Assembly: GCA_029582165.1 (NCBI GenBank) | Contig: CM055893.1 | Span: 24,837,179-24,901,178 of the forward strand | DNA: 64,000 bases | DNA from: Portulaca oleracea | Taxonomy: Eukaryota > Streptophyta > Magnoliopsida > Caryophyllales > Portulacaceae | Direction of reading: 5' to 3' | Shown: positions 35,247-46,682 of the stretch, piece by piece | How positions within the stretch are numbered: position 1 is the first letter of the stretch | Layout of the letters: every line of letters begins with the position of its first letter | Position numbers and translations under genes: made by a program | Notes under the pieces: generated by a model | What the model saw: the letters and a program-made list of their open reading frames with translations, nothing else | What the model was told of the DNA's origin: nothing | Databases searched by the model: none

Positions 35247-35510
35247 AGTTACCATTTGATTTCCCCTTCTCGTTACTCTCTTGTTGCAAAACCCATTTCC
35301 TCATCCCCATTTGCATCCCGAAAAGCCTCCGAAGCCCATTTTCCATTCCTTGACCGACCTTAGCTTTGTTTCTTGCGTTGTGAACCCTTCAAACCGATAT
35401 CCTTACCTTAGCAATCTCGTCCCGACCATTGAATTAGTTTCTATGACCAAGGCCGCCAGCTCCCTGAGAGAGAACGACAATACCGAGGTCTTACAAACCG
35501 CTGTACAACA

Positions 35511-38500
35511 CTTCCCTTTCTTTTTCTCTCTCTTGAAGGTCTTTTGGGTATTTTCATGTTCTTCGCAAAAGATAATTTCTCGAGAAGAGGACAAAAACGT
35601 GCTTCTCTACAGCAGTCCAAGAAGACGATACAGAGGGAACATCCTAGTAGGGAATTCACGCTGGTACAATTGGTTTTCCGACAAGATGAGCATGTGTCGC
35701 CTTTTCGTTCCTACACCTCGGTATGCTTTATTTATTCGACAAGCTTATTCTTAATAGCATGTTTTTGTTGAGGCGACTTGCATGTTACTGCTTGTTTTAG
35801 CACTTTAAGTTGAATTTAAGGTAGAATGGTACTTTTAATATTGCTTCAAGCGCATATATGCTTCCTTTAGAACCTCGTTGGGGGAAAGGGATATTTGAAT
35901 TGCGCTCGGTTGTTGATCCGTATCAGTCATTGATGAAGATTTTGTCCTTCGTGTCGGACAAGTACCATTCATGTCTCACAGAAGATGATCCAATCATTCG
36001 TGTCTGACAGGCACCATTCGTGTCTGGCTGATGATGATTTTTGTCCTTCGTGTCAGACAGTCGCCATTCTTGTCTGGCGGAAAAAGATTCATGACTTGGT
36101 TGGATGCTAACTTGACCTGCTAGAGTTGGATTAGAGGTTGCTCTAATCTTGCTCTTAATGATAAGAAACCATGTCGATCGGTCTGAATGAATGGCATACG
36201 GGCTTAACCAGCCCCCAGTGTTGCATTCTAGAACGATAAAGTGACACTTCTTTGGTTTTTATTTTATTTTTTTTTGTTTTTGTTTTTTTATTTTATTTTG
36301 ATATGCAAGTATGCATGCAAATGATCTACTAGACTCTTGTACAAACAATGCATTTTTATGTTTTGACACAAATATTCATGCAATTATGCATTTATGCATG
36401 ACTATGGACTTTATGCATGATAGACTGACACTATGCATGATAAACTTAACTCAATATGACTCTGACACAGTTTATAGATGCAATACAAACCTACTAAGCT
36501 TAGACAGGACATACGCATGATGCCATATGCTTCTATACATGTAACTGTATATGCTGATAACCCCCCGACTCTATACTTAGACAACAATTTTCTAAGATAA
36601 CGCATTTCTAAGACAACGCTTTTCTAGGACGACTTCCTAAGATAATGACTTTCTAAGGGTCAAGGCCACTTGTGGGGAATTTCAGGAAAATTCAAGATGA
36701 GGAACATTCGATCCAGGGGATAGGGAATAATGGCGGAGGCGCTAGGCCTAAAGGATGTGCTTCTTGGATGCTCATGTAGATGACCTTGGACTGATTGCTT
36801 GCAAATCTATGTTGATGTACGACAAGCCCCCAGTTTGGCGTAGACTCTGGATTGCTTTGGAGGGCACCTTGGAGATTTGCAAGCCTTCACTTTCGTGAGA
36901 ACCGACGATGCGATGCCCGAATACCATGGAACATAAGGAGGCATTATTTCCTTTGTTGTACTGATGGAGGTCCGGTATGTCCTTAGCTGTGAATCTCAAT
37001 CTTTCCTTTTGCCTAACTTGCCCAAAGGGTTTTCAAGTTATCCTCTCTTTTTTTCTTTTTCTTTTTCTTTCCTTTTTTTCTTTTTTTTTCTTTTTTTGTC
37101 TCTCTCTCTTTTTTTTTTCTTTCTCTCTTTTTTTTTCCCCTCAAGAGACTACTAGGATGTTAATGAAAATGAAGATCCAGGACCTTGAAGAATAGGGAAT
37201 AGGTGTCCCTCTTTGAAGCTATTTCCGAAAAATGTCTTGAACGATGTCACAGAAGTAGCGCGAGCCCCCAGTTTAGAGTAGCTTATCTTTGAGTCTGCTC
37301 ATGATCATGTATGTTGCTGCCAGTTAGCCGTTGATTCGATATAGGCGACTTTTGCTCTTGTTGATAAGTGAGCCACACTCAAGTGTGTTGAGAGTGAGCA
37401 TTAAGAACACAACCCCACACTTGTAGTAATGACCGAGCTCAAAAGTCCTCAAAGGATAGGATAGGATGAAAAGGCTTGGAAAGGTTGGTTAAGTGTTTGG
37501 TGAAAGAAATGGAAGACGATGGTTTATTAATGAATGGGCTAAAGATACTCTTAGGAATGCCCGTGTCTTGAAAGAGATGGTATATGAGGGTTTATTTATG
37601 AATGGGATAAAGTGACACTTAAGGATGATCGTGCCTTAAAAAGGGAGGAGAGATGGTCAAAAGGGATATACATCATCTCTTGGGAAAAGATGGAATATGG
37701 TTGATGGAATGATGTCCAAGTCTGACAAAAGAAAATGGAAACTTGATGGTAGTGATAGAATCCAGGGTTTCCTCTCCTTTTGCCTAGCCCGCCCAAGTGG
37801 GTTTTCGGACTAGCTTTTTATTCTCTCAAAAATCAACTTATTCAACGAAGAATGTTCTCTAAAGTGAAAAGGTATCGGGCCAGGCCTCGAAGAGGTTTTC
37901 CTACGTATCCAAGGTGGAATCAGGCCAGTCGTAGTTCTTTAAGCACAACTTTAATGGGTAGTTCCTCGAGGAAGGCTTAATGGTCCAAAAAGATCGCTAT
38001 GAAGGCTTAAGGGCTCAAATGCAGGTTATGGATGGTTATGAAGGCGCATTATGAGGTGTATGGATGATGAAGTGAAGGTTTGAGATGGGAAAGGTTTATG
38101 GGATTTTTCTGGTGTGCATGAGTCTTATTTCCGCCTTCTAATTCTTATTCTCCCCTCTTTTCCTTTTCTTCTCTTTTTGTTTCTTCCTCTATGTTTTTTG
38201 CTCTTCTTTTTCCCCTTTTTTTTTGTTATCTCTCTCTACGCTTTTGCTATCCCTCTCAACTTTTTTCTTTTTCTTTTTTTGCTCTAACTTATTTTATCCC
38301 TTTCAACTTTTTTTTTTGTTCTAACTTCTCTTTTCTCCTCTTTTTTTCGAACTCCCTCATGGATTGCCTCTTATTCTCCTTCAGTCATAACACACCTTTT
38401 GGATTTGGTTTAATGAATGAAAGGGATTTGAAAAGGTTGAGGTTTTATGGAAAATGCTAGAAATGTAAATGATAGGTAGTAAGTGGTAGGTCGAGAAAAG

Positions 38501-39104
38501 ACGAGGGTAATGTGGTTGGTGAAATGAAGGTTGGGCGAAAGCCCCCTATCCTAGGCACATTTGGTTAATCTACGACATTTCTAATGAGGAGTGTTCACTT
38601 TAGAGAGGTTATTGGACTTGGTCTTTCCTGACAACACTCTCTCCTTTTGCTCAGCCTACTGAATGGGAGGTGCAGGCTAACTTCTCTCTACAACTATATT
38701 CTCTCCTTTTGCCCGATTTGCCTCAATGAGGTTTTCAAACCAGCCACTCTATAGTTTTTCACTCTTTTTTTTGAATTCTATTCTATTTTATTTTTAATTT
38801 CTCTCTTTATCTCTCTAACCCTGAATTCAAGAAAATAAAGGGATGTGAATGAGGTATATGAAAAAGATGGAAAGATAAGAGAAGGTGAATTTGTCAGCCT
38901 TGGTTTGTAAGGATGGTGAATGGACGAGATCGAGAACTTTTTAACTCAAATTAGAAGTACAAGCATGAAATTCTATTTGAACAAATAACAACAAGAGCAA
39001 TTGAATTTATAGAATGAATTAAGAACTGACTCTCAAATCTAACAGACTGCGAAATGAATGCTTGATAATCAAAACTATAGCTAATTTCTAAAGCCCCTTT
39101 GATG
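35511..39104. other. Interior of element 3: hairpin repeats and pyrimidine tracts, no gene
   Basis: 35940-36080 has five TTCGTGTC.GACA-type words in tandem. 36300-36650 is rich in ATGCATG words. Five copies of a hairpin repeat (CTCCTTTTGCC followed by a stem, CCCA..TGGG, TTTT, return stem) lie near 37003, 37770, 37880, 38638 and 38699. T/C tracts occur at 37045-37140, 38150-38345 and 38760-38800. Open frames here are short and composition-driven. Confidence 0.5.
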
Positions 39105-39330
39105 ATGTGCCCCTCCTGTCTTCGCATGGGGAATCCATGTTCTATCTGACCCTGTGTGTTGGTTTTGGTGGGGGAAATTCCCTAACTGGATCATGTCCTC
39201 AATCTTATTCTTCAAAGTCCAAAAATTCTCTATGTCATGTCCCCGGATCTATTGTAGTTGCAGAATTTCACGTCATCCCAAAATTCCCTTTATTGCTAGC
39301 TCAGGCCTTGACCTTGACACTAGGGAAATG
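39105..39330 (-). pseudogene. gag relic in element 3
   Basis: The only trace of coding sequence in element 3. In minus-strand reading it parallels the knuckle region of the Tat gag (the WDANQFWRYHRC...TLRNKIEEMI segment of element 1 at about 9660-9760): short matches such as a W-D-D-V-K-F start, a GDMT/GHDT segment and an F-L-D-F/W-T-L-R stretch, with stops. The nucleotide pattern (CTTATTCTTCAAAGTCCAAA, ATGTCATGTCCC) follows element 1 in the same order. Too short and broken to be functional. Confidence 0.55.
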
Positions 39331-39339
39331 AAGAAAAAC

Positions 39340-40740
39340 CCATCCCAATGCATGAATGTCCTAAACGACTTGTACATGACTTCCTAAAGAATGCAAAACA
39401 CCTACATGCTGACTCATAAGACTCACCCAAAACATGGGTTTGAACGTGCTTATTGACCTACATGGGACTTCCTAAAAAAAACTAAAGACACTTTATGTTG
39501 ACTCGAGAAAAGGCTTTACCTATGATATGGACTGATGTTAGACTCCCTAAAAATGAAATACACATGTTGATTCATGAAAAGACTCCTATAAGACATAGAC
39601 CTTATATGAGATTTCCTAAAGTGCAAATGCCTATATGTTGACCCGGAAAGACTAACCTATGACACAGTTTACACTAGACTTCCTAAAAAAAGAAATGAAA
39701 GACACTTACATGATATTCCAACACGAAAAAAGACACAGCCATGACACGGGTTTACGCTGGACTTCTAAAAGAAACAGGTATTTACATGATGACTCTTGAG
39801 ACAAACTTACCTATGACTTAGACCTTATACGAGAATTCTTAACAAATGAAAAAACACTTGCATGCTAACTCGAAATATGACCCAACGACTCACCCATGGC
39901 ATGGGTTTGCATGACCTAGGCCCTATATGAGACTACTATAATGCAAGGAATTCATATGCTGACACTGGAAAAAGGACTCACCTATGACATGGGATTACAT
40001 TGAACTTTCTAAGAATAAAAGACACATGCTTGCTGTCTCTAAAACGAAGCCTCTAAAGTAAAGACACTTACATGAAGACTCTGAAACAAAGGCACTTACA
40101 TGCTGACTCTAAAATAAAGACACTTACATGCAGACTCTAAAACGATGACTCATCCATGACTTGGGTTTAAAAGGAACTTTCTAAAAGTGAAAGACACATG
40201 CATGTATGTGTTAACACAAAGACTCATCCTAGACCTTTATATGAAACTTTCTAAAGAATGCAAGACACTTTCGTGCAGACAGTGACACAAAGACTCATCC
40301 TAAACCTAGGTTTACATTTTAATAAAAAAAATGCAAGACAGAAATTGATCCCCAAAGACTCATCCATGACATGGGTTTACACAGACACATATTGACTCAA
40401 ACAAAGAATCACTCATGACATGGATTTACATTAGACTCTAAAAAAAACACACAGATTGACTAAAAAAAAAAAGACTGACATGAGACACGATCTTGCTCGA
40501 AACATCTGAAAGACTGAAAGACATTTACACACTGACTCTAAAACAAAGACTTACCCATGACATGGGTTTACTAGACCATATATTATACCTCCTAACGTGT
40601 AAGACACCTATATACTGACTCAGGAAGTGACTAAATGTGACGCATGTTTGCGTGTCCTAACCTATATGAGACGTCCTAAAGAATGAAAGACACTTATTTA
40701 CTGACTCAGGAACGCCTAACCTCTATACGACTCTAAGACA
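39340..40740. repeat. Degenerate tandem array of ~60-70 bp units
   Basis: About twenty variants of GACACTTACATGCTGACTCT, CATGACATGGGTTTACAT and GACTTCCTAAAGAATG in repeating order. It expands the sequence that occurs once at 11130-11240 of element 1, upstream of gag. No open frame. Confidence 0.65.
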
Positions 40741-42760
40741 AACAACAACACTTTTTACAACAAGAGCATTATAAAGGCCGGATAAAGTAAAACATAGCGA
40801 GTCGTCATAAGTTGGAAAGCATAAGTGAGTGTTTCTCAATTCGGATGAGCTCAAACCACAAGCCGACCGTTTTAAGGAGAATCCTTCACTTGAACTAACA
40901 AACTTGTGTTAACAAGTTGCGTTGGCTATTATACAGACTAGAATAATGCTCGACACACTGACTACCAAACTTCTAGACATCTATTTACATACTTTTTTTT
41001 TTATTTAAGACCCAACACATTTATTTGTTTAACTCGAGGAAAGCGGATGTTGTAAAGGACCAAATAAAGCCATCAAAAGGTGAATTAAAACAGGCTTATA
41101 AACCTAGTCATTAATTCCACCATGGATGGGCCTAACAACGGGCCGATCATGGATTTTTTTAGACCTAATAATCAAGTTTATAAATTTATTTTCTCTAACC
41201 TTGAGACTATTACGCGGGCTAAAACAACACATACTGACTTTGTTTTATTATTAATAATTTTCTTTGGACCCAAAATAAGAGAATACTGAGAAGGGCCGAA
41301 TAAAATCATCAAAGGTGAGTTAAAATGAACTGATTAACAAGGTTAATTAATCTGGTCGGCCATAAAATTTAAGGTTAATTAATCAAGTTTATAAATTCAT
41401 TTCTTTTCGAACCCAATAATTATTACGCGGACTAAAATAGTATCTCAAAATTAGCTCCGACTCTAACGAAGAAACAACAAACACAAATACAAACACATAT
41501 TAACACTTATCAAAGACTCAAAACATGTGTTAACAAAAACCTAACAAAGACTCAAATACGCATTTACACTTAACAAAGACTAAAAACACGTGTTAACAAA
41601 AACCTATCAAAGACTCAAACACGTATTTACACTTAACAAAGACTCAAAACACGTGTTAACAAAAACCTAGCAAAGACTCAAACATGTATTTACAGAAACA
41701 CACATTTACACGTAACAAAGACTCAACAAACTCAAACACCTAACAAAGACCCAACAAACTCAAACACGTGGCAAAGACTCAACACTCTCAAACACGTGGT
41801 ACAAGTTTTATTTATTTACTCAGAGAGAGCTGATAATGTAGAGGACTGAATAAAGTTAACGACAAGAGAGTTATAACTAATTTAGTCAATTGTCAAATCT
41901 AGTATGGTTGGGCCTAACCATGGGCCGACCATAAGTATGATGGATTTAATAATTAACTCAATAAATTAATTTACTCAAGCCTAGTGACTATTACGCAGTC
42001 TAAGACATTATTCGTTAACTTTGTTTGATTTATTAATCAGATTTTTTGGACCTAAGGACAACTAATCATTACAAGAGGGCGAATAAAGTCAATTGTGGCA
42101 AATCAAGCCTAAATCAAAGAGCACAAATCAGTGTTTCTCCATTCGGATAGGCCCCATCCACAGGCGACCGTTTTAAGGAGAATCCATAATTTAGGCTACG
42201 ACCCAGACTTAATTCGAGCTATGTTGATTGCCATGCGGACTAAAATAACGATTAATAGGACCGACAACCCTTTTTTCTACTTCGTTTTTTTATTTATTTA
42301 ATTACCAAAAAACAAGTATCATAAATGACTGAAAAAAATCAACAAAAGGCGAGTTATAATTGATTTATGGACTTAATTGCCGAATCTAAAATGGTTGGGC
42401 CTAACCACGGGCCGACCATAAATGTGACAGATTCGATAATTAACTCGATAAATTAATTTACTCTAGCCCAGTGATTATTATATAGTCTAAAAACTTTACC
42501 CACCAACTTTGTTTTGACTTTTAATCAGGTTTGTTGGACCTTCGTTAAAAAGATATCGCAAAGGGCCATATAGAATCATCAAAAGCGAGTTGAGTTTACT
42601 TTGTGAACCAAAGAATCAACCTTTATAGATAAATGGATCCAACCATTGGGTTAACCATAATTTTTGAGGTTAATTAACTTAGTTGGTAAACATGACTCTT
42701 CTCAGCCCAGTGACTACTATACGGACTAGAACAACACTCCTAAACTTGGGTCGACTCTTT
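40741..42760 (-). repeat. Expanded leader of element 3 (seven ~200-bp units)
   Basis: The three leader unit types of element 1 recur in the order A (about 40750-40970), B (41030-41240), C (41260-41470), then after a 62-bp tandem array B (41820-42010), A (42050-42260), B (42300-42520), C (42530-42750). A-units carry TTTCTC.ATTCGGAT; B-units GGGCCTAAC.A.GGGCCGA; C-units a GGGCC.(A/T)ATA.AATCATCAA word. Confidence 0.55.
41490..41700. repeat. 62-bp tandem repeat with G-box palindromes
   Basis: Three to four copies of a unit containing ACTTAACAAAGACTCAAAAC, CACGTGTTAACAAAAACCT and CAAAGACTCAAACACG. The word AACACGTGTT is a perfect palindrome around a CACGTG core. Shorter variants continue to about 41800. 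Confidence 0.7.
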
Positions 42761-43241
42761 ACAACGAATTTAAACACGTAGCACATAGCATATATATGAA
42801 CAAAGGGTATCCTAAACTAAGGCTCTATGTACAAAAAGGGATTATTGGCTGGATAGGCGTATCGGCTCATGTACTCGCCCCGGTGCATTCTCGTTATAAA
42901 GGCAACTTGAACATATGGGGTGTTGCTCTTCGTGGCTCGTGTGGAAACTTCGAAGAGTGATGCATGAGTGGATGTGGTGACTAAGGCTCCCTCGGTGTAA
43001 AGGCACCAACGGAGTATAGCCGTTCCTGCATCCCATGGGTATTTTTTGTAGTTTTAAGGGAAACCTAAACCACCGCTTTAAGTGCAACCCAGCCCATATA
43101 CGTAGTCGAGAGGTAGCCCGATATATGCAATGCATTTATGCCTAAAAAAGAATGACTTAATACTATAAAGTAAAAATTTATCTTCCTTCCAAAATTTTTA
43201 AAGCACACTAAACTTTTTTCAAGTTTTACCCACTTTTAAAA
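42761..43241. other. Primer-site-proximal leader of element 3
   Basis: Corresponds in position to the antisense open frames of elements 1 and 2 but is diverged; a minus-strand frame of 97 codons (43135-42842) has no recognised domain. GTATAAAGGCAAC-like words only. No gene called. Confidence 0.35.
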
Positions 43242-43260
43242 CTCCCCAGTGGAGTCGCCA
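43242..43260 (-). other. Primer binding site of element 3 (tRNA-Arg type)
   Basis: TGGCGACTCCACTGGGGAG on the minus strand, identical in its first 18 bases to the site of element 2 at 55585. The preceding LTR end is less clear (…TCCACGGGATTTT). Confidence 0.75.
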
Positions 43261-45659
43261 AAAATCCCGTGGACATTTTTCCTCGCTATTCGGGCTTCCA
43301 AACGTCCACGCGGATTGGAGGTGTGATTTGATGATTTGTGATGGGGTTTGAACCTTTGAAAAAGACCCTTTAAAGAATTTTAACTACACATTTCAGGAAT
43401 AATATTTGTAAAATTACTTTCCCTTTATGTGTGCATTTTATGAGTCATTGAATTAAACCTTTAAGAGTGAACATCCACTTGTTCCAAACTCTTCCAAATT
43501 CAATCTAATTTGCTCATTTAAATGTTAGGCTCGGAAGAAAGCAATTTATGCAAGCATTATTTAGAAATATATAAAGAAAAGACCTTAAAGTTGCATCGGC
43601 ACGTTGTAAACCATGTTTTACCATAGTTTATGCAACCTGATGTGCTTTTAGTTCAAAATGGGAGTCACCACCCAACTTTTTAAGGGAAAAGCCAAGACAA
43701 ACCGAAAAGAAAACAGGAAAGACTCCACCTACGAAACCCAAGAATGGATTCGGGGGTATTGCTACGCACTCGAAAAGTAGAAACTTTAGGAGTTCACCTC
43801 TCACAAAAGGAAAGACTCTACTAAAAGTTTTAAATGTGCTTTTGATAAAGTTTGGAAGAGAGATAAATAAGAACTTTAGAATTACTTCATTAAACATGCA
43901 ACAAATAAGAATGAAAGAAAGTACAACATGTACACTTTATTTACATAAAAGGGAAACACTTAAAAGCTTACATTGTGACCTTTCTTTAGGGAATCCTTGC
44001 CTAGCCTTTGTAGAAGCCTCTTTGAATGCCTTGAATGACCTTCTTGAAGATGCCAAAATAGTGCCAAAAGTGGATGGTAAAGATGGATGAAAAAAGGATG
44101 AGAAAAGGGTGGGAAAAAGGCTATTTTTGTGGTGTTTTGAGTAGTAGAGAGGTTAGGCTTTTATTAAAGCTTTTAAGGATTTTATGGAAGATAGAATAAG
44201 AATGGAGATAAGAGTAGGAAGATGAAGATTATGATGGTAAGGATATGGTAGAGATTAGAGATGGAGATGATAGGAAAAAGGGTAGGAAATAAGGATAGGA
44301 AGAAAGACACTTTTGTGGGATGTTGTGGCGTTTATATAGGGATAAGGGGAATAATGTGGAGATGAATATTGAGAGGTTTGGGAAGGTGGGAAAATGGAGA
44401 TTATGATGGTAAAAAAGTGATGGAAAAGGATAGAAGAATGATAGGGAAAAGGAGTTCTTTTTGTGGGTTTTTAGGATAGTTTTGTGATGTTTTTTAGAGG
44501 CTTTATGGGAGATTTATGTGAGGATGGTGGGGGATAGTATAAGAGTATGGATTAGAGGTTTAGGAGGATGGAGATATGGAGCTGATGGAGGTAAGAAAGT
44601 GGTGGAAAGATTATAGGAATAATGGTAGAGTGAAGATATTAGAATAGAGATGATGATCGAAATGGGAGAATGATAGAATTGAGAGTGTAGGAGGGAGAAG
44701 GGATGAATGAGTGAATGATTGAGTGAGTTTAGCTTTCAAAAGATGTAGTATTTATAGGTGAAGGAGAGGCTTCAAGATATATGAATATACATGCATGTAC
44801 ACTCCCCTTCTATCACATGCAACTCGTGGTCAAACTCGGCACAGATTGCTAGGAGCAAAGGGGATGTCTTTGAGTGGACGGTGGCTCCTGGTGAATGAAT
44901 ATGGGTATGAACAAGCTTAAGGCCGATCAGCATGGGAAAAGGGAGACTTGACTCGATCTTAGTTCATGTATTCTTGGACGGTGAGGGTTTGAATAGAGTG
45001 CACTCGAAATAAGCTTGTTCACACTTGAACGGTGGGAGCTTATTTGCAAACTTTATGCATGTTTTTGTGAGGTCTTGAACTTGATACCTTTGGAAGGGTT
45101 TTGCGTGTGATCTTTACATAGTTTTTGCATGGCTTTCATGGCCAAACGAAGCTTGATTGCTTACATAAAGATTGTGCATGCAATAAGCTAGGAAATTCAC
45201 ATGTAATGATGCATGCGTTTTTATCCGTAACTGTGCATGTAGAGTACATGCGAGCAGGTGTCTTGGCTTGGAAATCCTTGGATAATAATGGAGGTTTGAT
45301 CTTGGGACCTCTCGTAGCTCCTTGCATGTTACTTTTACGTAGCCCATGCATGCCATGCATGGCTTGGATTTAATCATTTTTTACATAAAAGTTGTGCATG
45401 CCATTTCCCTCATAATCTTAGCATGTAAAGTGTATGCATGCAAGTCTTTTGGCTTTGAATTTGGCTTTGGCTTCCTTTATTTTCCTAATTTTCTAGCTAA
45501 AATACATAAAAAAATAATAAAAATTACATTTGAAAGTATATACAATCTACGCTAAAACATGGTGTTTAAACTAGCTTATCGACCGACTTCTTCTGCTCTA
45601 TTTCTGCTTTGTTCATACTGGAATGCTATATATTTATGCACCAAATCCCGGTGTCTACA
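43261..45659 (-). repeat. 5' LTR of element 3
   Basis: About 2.4 kb, outer end TGTAGACACCGGGATTTGG at 45659. TATA box at 44749-44756 (minus). Downstream of it (44090-44745) the transcript strand is almost free of G for about 650 bases and contains a diverged ~160-bp duplication (44300-44470 against 44470-44620). The inner boundary lies between 43261 and 43270. Confidence 0.75.
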
Positions 45660-46447
45660 CTCCCGGACTATAGCTACTCTCTCAATGTTGATGGCCACGT
45701 CTAGTTTCTCCTGGTACAATGTGAGCGTGCTGACATACGATCTTGAATATCAAAACTCAGGCCACACTCGAAACTATTTATCTTCAAAACATCATCAGCC
45801 ACGTATGCCGAAGCGAAGCGGGACAATTCGGAGAACTTGGCAGCGTATTCCAACACGTTGTTCTTTCCTTGTTCCAATTATAGAAACTCTTTCTCCTTAG
45901 CCTTTTGGAGTGACACAGGGTAAAAGCGATTCTTCAGCATCTCCTTGAACCGGTTCCAGTTGAACCCAGGTTCATTCTATCATTCCTTCATACTTAACCA
46001 CCATACGTCAGCCTCCCTTTTTAGGTGGTAGGTCGCAAATCCATCTATTCACTCCTCAGGGCAGGGAAGAGCGTCGAATTTCATTTCGATGTCATGTATC
46101 CACTCTTCAAACACCTTGGGGTCGGCTTCCCCATAATAGGTGGGAGGGTTGAGGCAGTTGAACTCCTTGAATAAAGAGGCGTTGTTATCCCTCCTCGGCT
46201 CGCCCATTTTCTCCGACATTCTTTGAATATGCTCGGTTTGCTGAGTCATCATCTCCATCATCATAAGTTGTTCCATATCGGGGGAAGTTGGCGGGGTGTC
46301 CTCTCCATTCGTGGAGGATCGAGCAGCCTGTGCTGCCCGTGCAGCTGCTGTCTCTTGGAGTTCTACAAACCGTTTTTTCAGCTCATCGCTAGTTGGGATA
46401 TGTCTATCTTTAAGGCCACCAAATCTAGTCCCATCGTCTTGAGTCAT
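45660..46447 (-). pseudogene. Tekay/Del-type gag fragment (left copy), cut by element 3
   Basis: The start MTQDDGTRFGGLKDRHIP is followed by a Met/Gln-rich coiled region (MEQLMMMEMMTQQTEHIQ) and the chromovirus gag signature NASLFKEFNCLNPPTYYGEA, FEEWIHDIEMKFDAL, then a stop at 46049. Beyond it fragments FNWNRFKEML, VLEYAAKFSELSRFA continue to 45660, where element 3 begins. Gag forms the particle that packages element RNA. The parallel copy at 50994-51990 continues without interruption, which shows that the insertion point is inside gag. Confidence 0.8.
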
Positions 46448-46666
46448 CCTGAAGTCAGAAATGAGTTTCTATCCTAACAGTTCGAGCATAAAAAAACGTT
46501 TCACCGGGTTACTTGATAACAACAAGTTAAGTAAGCACTTAAAACTCATAAACAATTAGGGAGCAAAAATATATTCCATTTCCCATCCTACACTCACACT
46601 CCGAACGTAACATCCTAAGCTCTGACTAAAACCTAATAGACACTTAGGAGCTACCAGGCTGTAACC

Positions 46667-46682
46667 CATGGCTCTGACACCA
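46667..46682 (-). other. Primer binding site (tRNA-iMet type), left Tekay copy
   Basis: TGGTGTCAGAGCCATG on the minus strand, three bases after the LTR end ...GTTACA; the standard site is TGGTATCAGAGC. Confidence 0.75.

Larger units (their letters stand above)
32470..35510 (+). mobile_element. LTR-like insertion in element 3, itself interrupted
   Basis: Starts TGTTAAGACCC and could end ...GTACAACA at 35510; CTTCC occurs directly before the start (32465-32469) and directly after that end (35511-35515), as a 5-base target duplication would. A palindrome array (32780-33005), a TATA-like TATTTATATATC near 33125 and a purine-rich leader follow, an LTR layout. No coding region or primer site is seen, so it would be a solo LTR of about 1.6 kb interrupted by the solo LTR at 33830-35246. 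The right boundary is tentative. Confidence 0.4.
29131..45659 (-). mobile_element. Large non-autonomous Tat derivative (element 3)
   Basis: Minus-strand element bounded by an LTR at 43261-45659 (5') and a truncated one at 29131-30497 (3'). The two share the outer end ...CCGGTGTCTACA (TGTAGACACCGG on the element strand) and long matching interiors. A tRNA-Arg-type primer site adjoins the 5' LTR and a purine tract AAAGTGGGGGCTC adjoins the 3' LTR. The 12.8 kb interior has no intact gag or pol, only a gag relic at 39105-39330, and consists of repeated leader units, tandem repeats and nested LTRs. It was inserted into a Tekay-type gag at 45660. Confidence 0.75.

Noticed and set aside
35281..35754. 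157-codon plus-strand frame as a gene
   Set aside because: It crosses the tentative end of the LTR-like block at 35510, has no domain, and looks like chance openness.
39340..41800. Regularly spaced repeats that could recall a CRISPR array
   Set aside because: Units are degenerate, spacers are variants of the same sequence, no cas genes exist, and the context is a plant LTR element.
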